From Mameliella sp. CS4 (GTDB lineage: Bacteria > Pseudomonadota > Alphaproteobacteria > Rhodobacterales > Rhodobacteraceae), in the NCBI RefSeq assembly GCF_019392335.1, contig NZ_JAHXRQ010000004.1, positions 62,001-126,000 of the forward strand: a DNA stretch of 64,000 bases, read 5' to 3'. The translations under genes were made by a program, and so were the position numbers. Positions 63,450 through 64,000 of the stretch are shown one piece after another; within the stretch, counting starts at the first letter, position 1, and each line of letters opens with the position of its first letter. The notes under the pieces were generated by a model. It searched no databases. It saw nothing but the letters and a program-made list of their open reading frames with translations, and was not told the origin of the DNA.

Positions 63450-64000
63450 ATGGCCCTCTTGAACTTCCGCAAGCGCGACGAGGCCCCCAAAACCGGCACC
63501 CCCGAGATGGAGTCCTTTCTCCAGAATTACTCGATCGAGGTCATGCCGCGCACGGCCTCCAAGGTCGAGGATTTCCGCGCGCTCCTGCCCGAGGGCACGC
63601 GGGTTTACATCGCCCATATCGAAGGCACGCCCATCGAGGAAATGGTGGCGACGGCCAAGCGCCTGTCCGGCGAGGGCTACAACGTGATGCCGCATTTCCC
63701 GGCCCGTATCATCAAGGATGCCGCGACGCTGGAAAACTGGATCGCCATGTACCAGGGCGAGGCAGGCGTCGAACAGGCGCTGCTGCTGGCCGGTGGCGTG
63801 GCAGAGCCGCACGGCGATTTTCACAGCTCGATGCAGCTGATGGAAACCGGCCTCTTCGACAAGGCGGGTTTCAAGCGCCTGCATGTCGCCGGTCACCCGG
63901 AGGGCAACAAGGACATCGACCCGAACGGCGGCGACGCCACCGTGATGGAGGCGCTGCGCTGGAAGCAGTCGTTCAGCGAACGCACCGACGCGCAGATGGC
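63450..64000 (+). CDS. Methylenetetrahydrofolate reductase-like protein, cut by window edge
   Basis: An ATG at 63450 with AAGGAG at 63438-63443. About 183 residues are seen before the right edge (LLNFRKRDEAPKTGTPEMESF..., then SIEVMPRTASKVEDF and RVYIAHIEGTPIEEMVATAKRL). The SIEVMPRT start and TAKRLSGEGYNVMPHFPARII resemble the beginning of the FAD-binding TIM barrel of MTHFR-type proteins. The remainder is beyond the window. With the upstream small protein it looks like a one-carbon or betaine-demethylation cluster. Confidence 0.75.
   Translation, partial: MALLNFRKRDEAPKTGTPEMESFLQNYSIEVMPRTASKVEDFRALLPEGTRVYIAHIEGTPIEEMVATAKRLSGEGYNVMPHFPARIIKDAATLENWIAMYQGEAGVEQALLLAGGVAEPHGDFHSSMQLMETGLFDKAGFKRLHVAGHPEGNKDIDPNGGDATVMEALRWKQSFSERTDAQM

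Overview
This window looks like a contiguous piece of chromosome from a marine Roseobacter-group alphaproteobacterium (Rhodobacterales). The reasons are the high GC content, the edd-eda Entner-Doudoroff pair, hemA (ALA synthase) behind an FnrL-type box, an arginyl-tRNA-protein transferase, TRAP transporters, the rodZ-ispG and amidase-mrcA-prfB gene orders, and a family of 3'-end repeats that I associate with this group. Genes are dense and many are coupled by ATGA or GTGA overlaps. I saw no tRNA, rRNA, CRISPR array, insertion sequence or prophage.

Layout. 1-1.2 kb: the N-terminal four fifths of a flavin-dependent tryptophan-type halogenase, running off the left edge. 1.3-5.9 kb: chrA, sspB, fumC, a ferric-reductase-like membrane protein, and a DUF4169/ribbon-helix-helix pair behind a perfect palindrome. 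5.9-11.8 kb: an ABC ATPase, PIN protein, rlmI, and edd-eda behind a LacI-type operator. 11.5-17.7 kb: glnE, a YbaK-type deacylase, DUF2852 and RDD membrane proteins, and arginyltransferase. 17.7-25.1 kb: a TRAP transporter whose binding-protein gene carries an in-frame amber stop, a divergent Cache sensor kinase/NarL regulator, and two small secreted-peptide genes. 25.3-31.3 kb: ilvB with a full leader-peptide attenuator, then an acyltransferase and a hybrid kinase before ilvN. 31.4-35.1 kb: an XRE regulator and a Rieske oxygenase. 35.3-44 kb: prfB, an APH(6)/hydroxyurea-type kinase on the opposite strand, mrcA, amidase, an aminotransferase and an M48 protease. 43.9-51 kb: two thiol-redox proteins, ispG, a RodZ-like protein with a duplicated C-terminal domain, hemA with its FnrL box, and an ECF sigma/anti-sigma pair. 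51-59.9 kb: M20 peptidase, glycosyltransferase and sulfotransferase, glycerate kinase, a carnitine dehydrogenase-thioesterase fusion, and an SGNH/lipoprotein/SDR operon. 59.8-64 kb: rlmE, DUF1428, Ppx/GppA, a second sulfotransferase, and a virulence-factor/MTHFR pair cut by the right edge.

The strongest non-gene signals are the ilv attenuator (leader peptide MSTLVVIVGKRRMGR with mutually exclusive hairpins), the FnrL box at hemA, the palindrome upstream of the DUF4169/RHH operon, paired operators at DUF2852, and a dispersed repeat found four times, always downstream of and in the same orientation as a gene. I found no clearly unprecedented defence or mobile system. The least-described candidates are the RHH/DUF4169 module with its operator, the two related small secreted peptides next to the TRAP two-component locus, and the kinase gene inserted antisense between mrcA and prfB.
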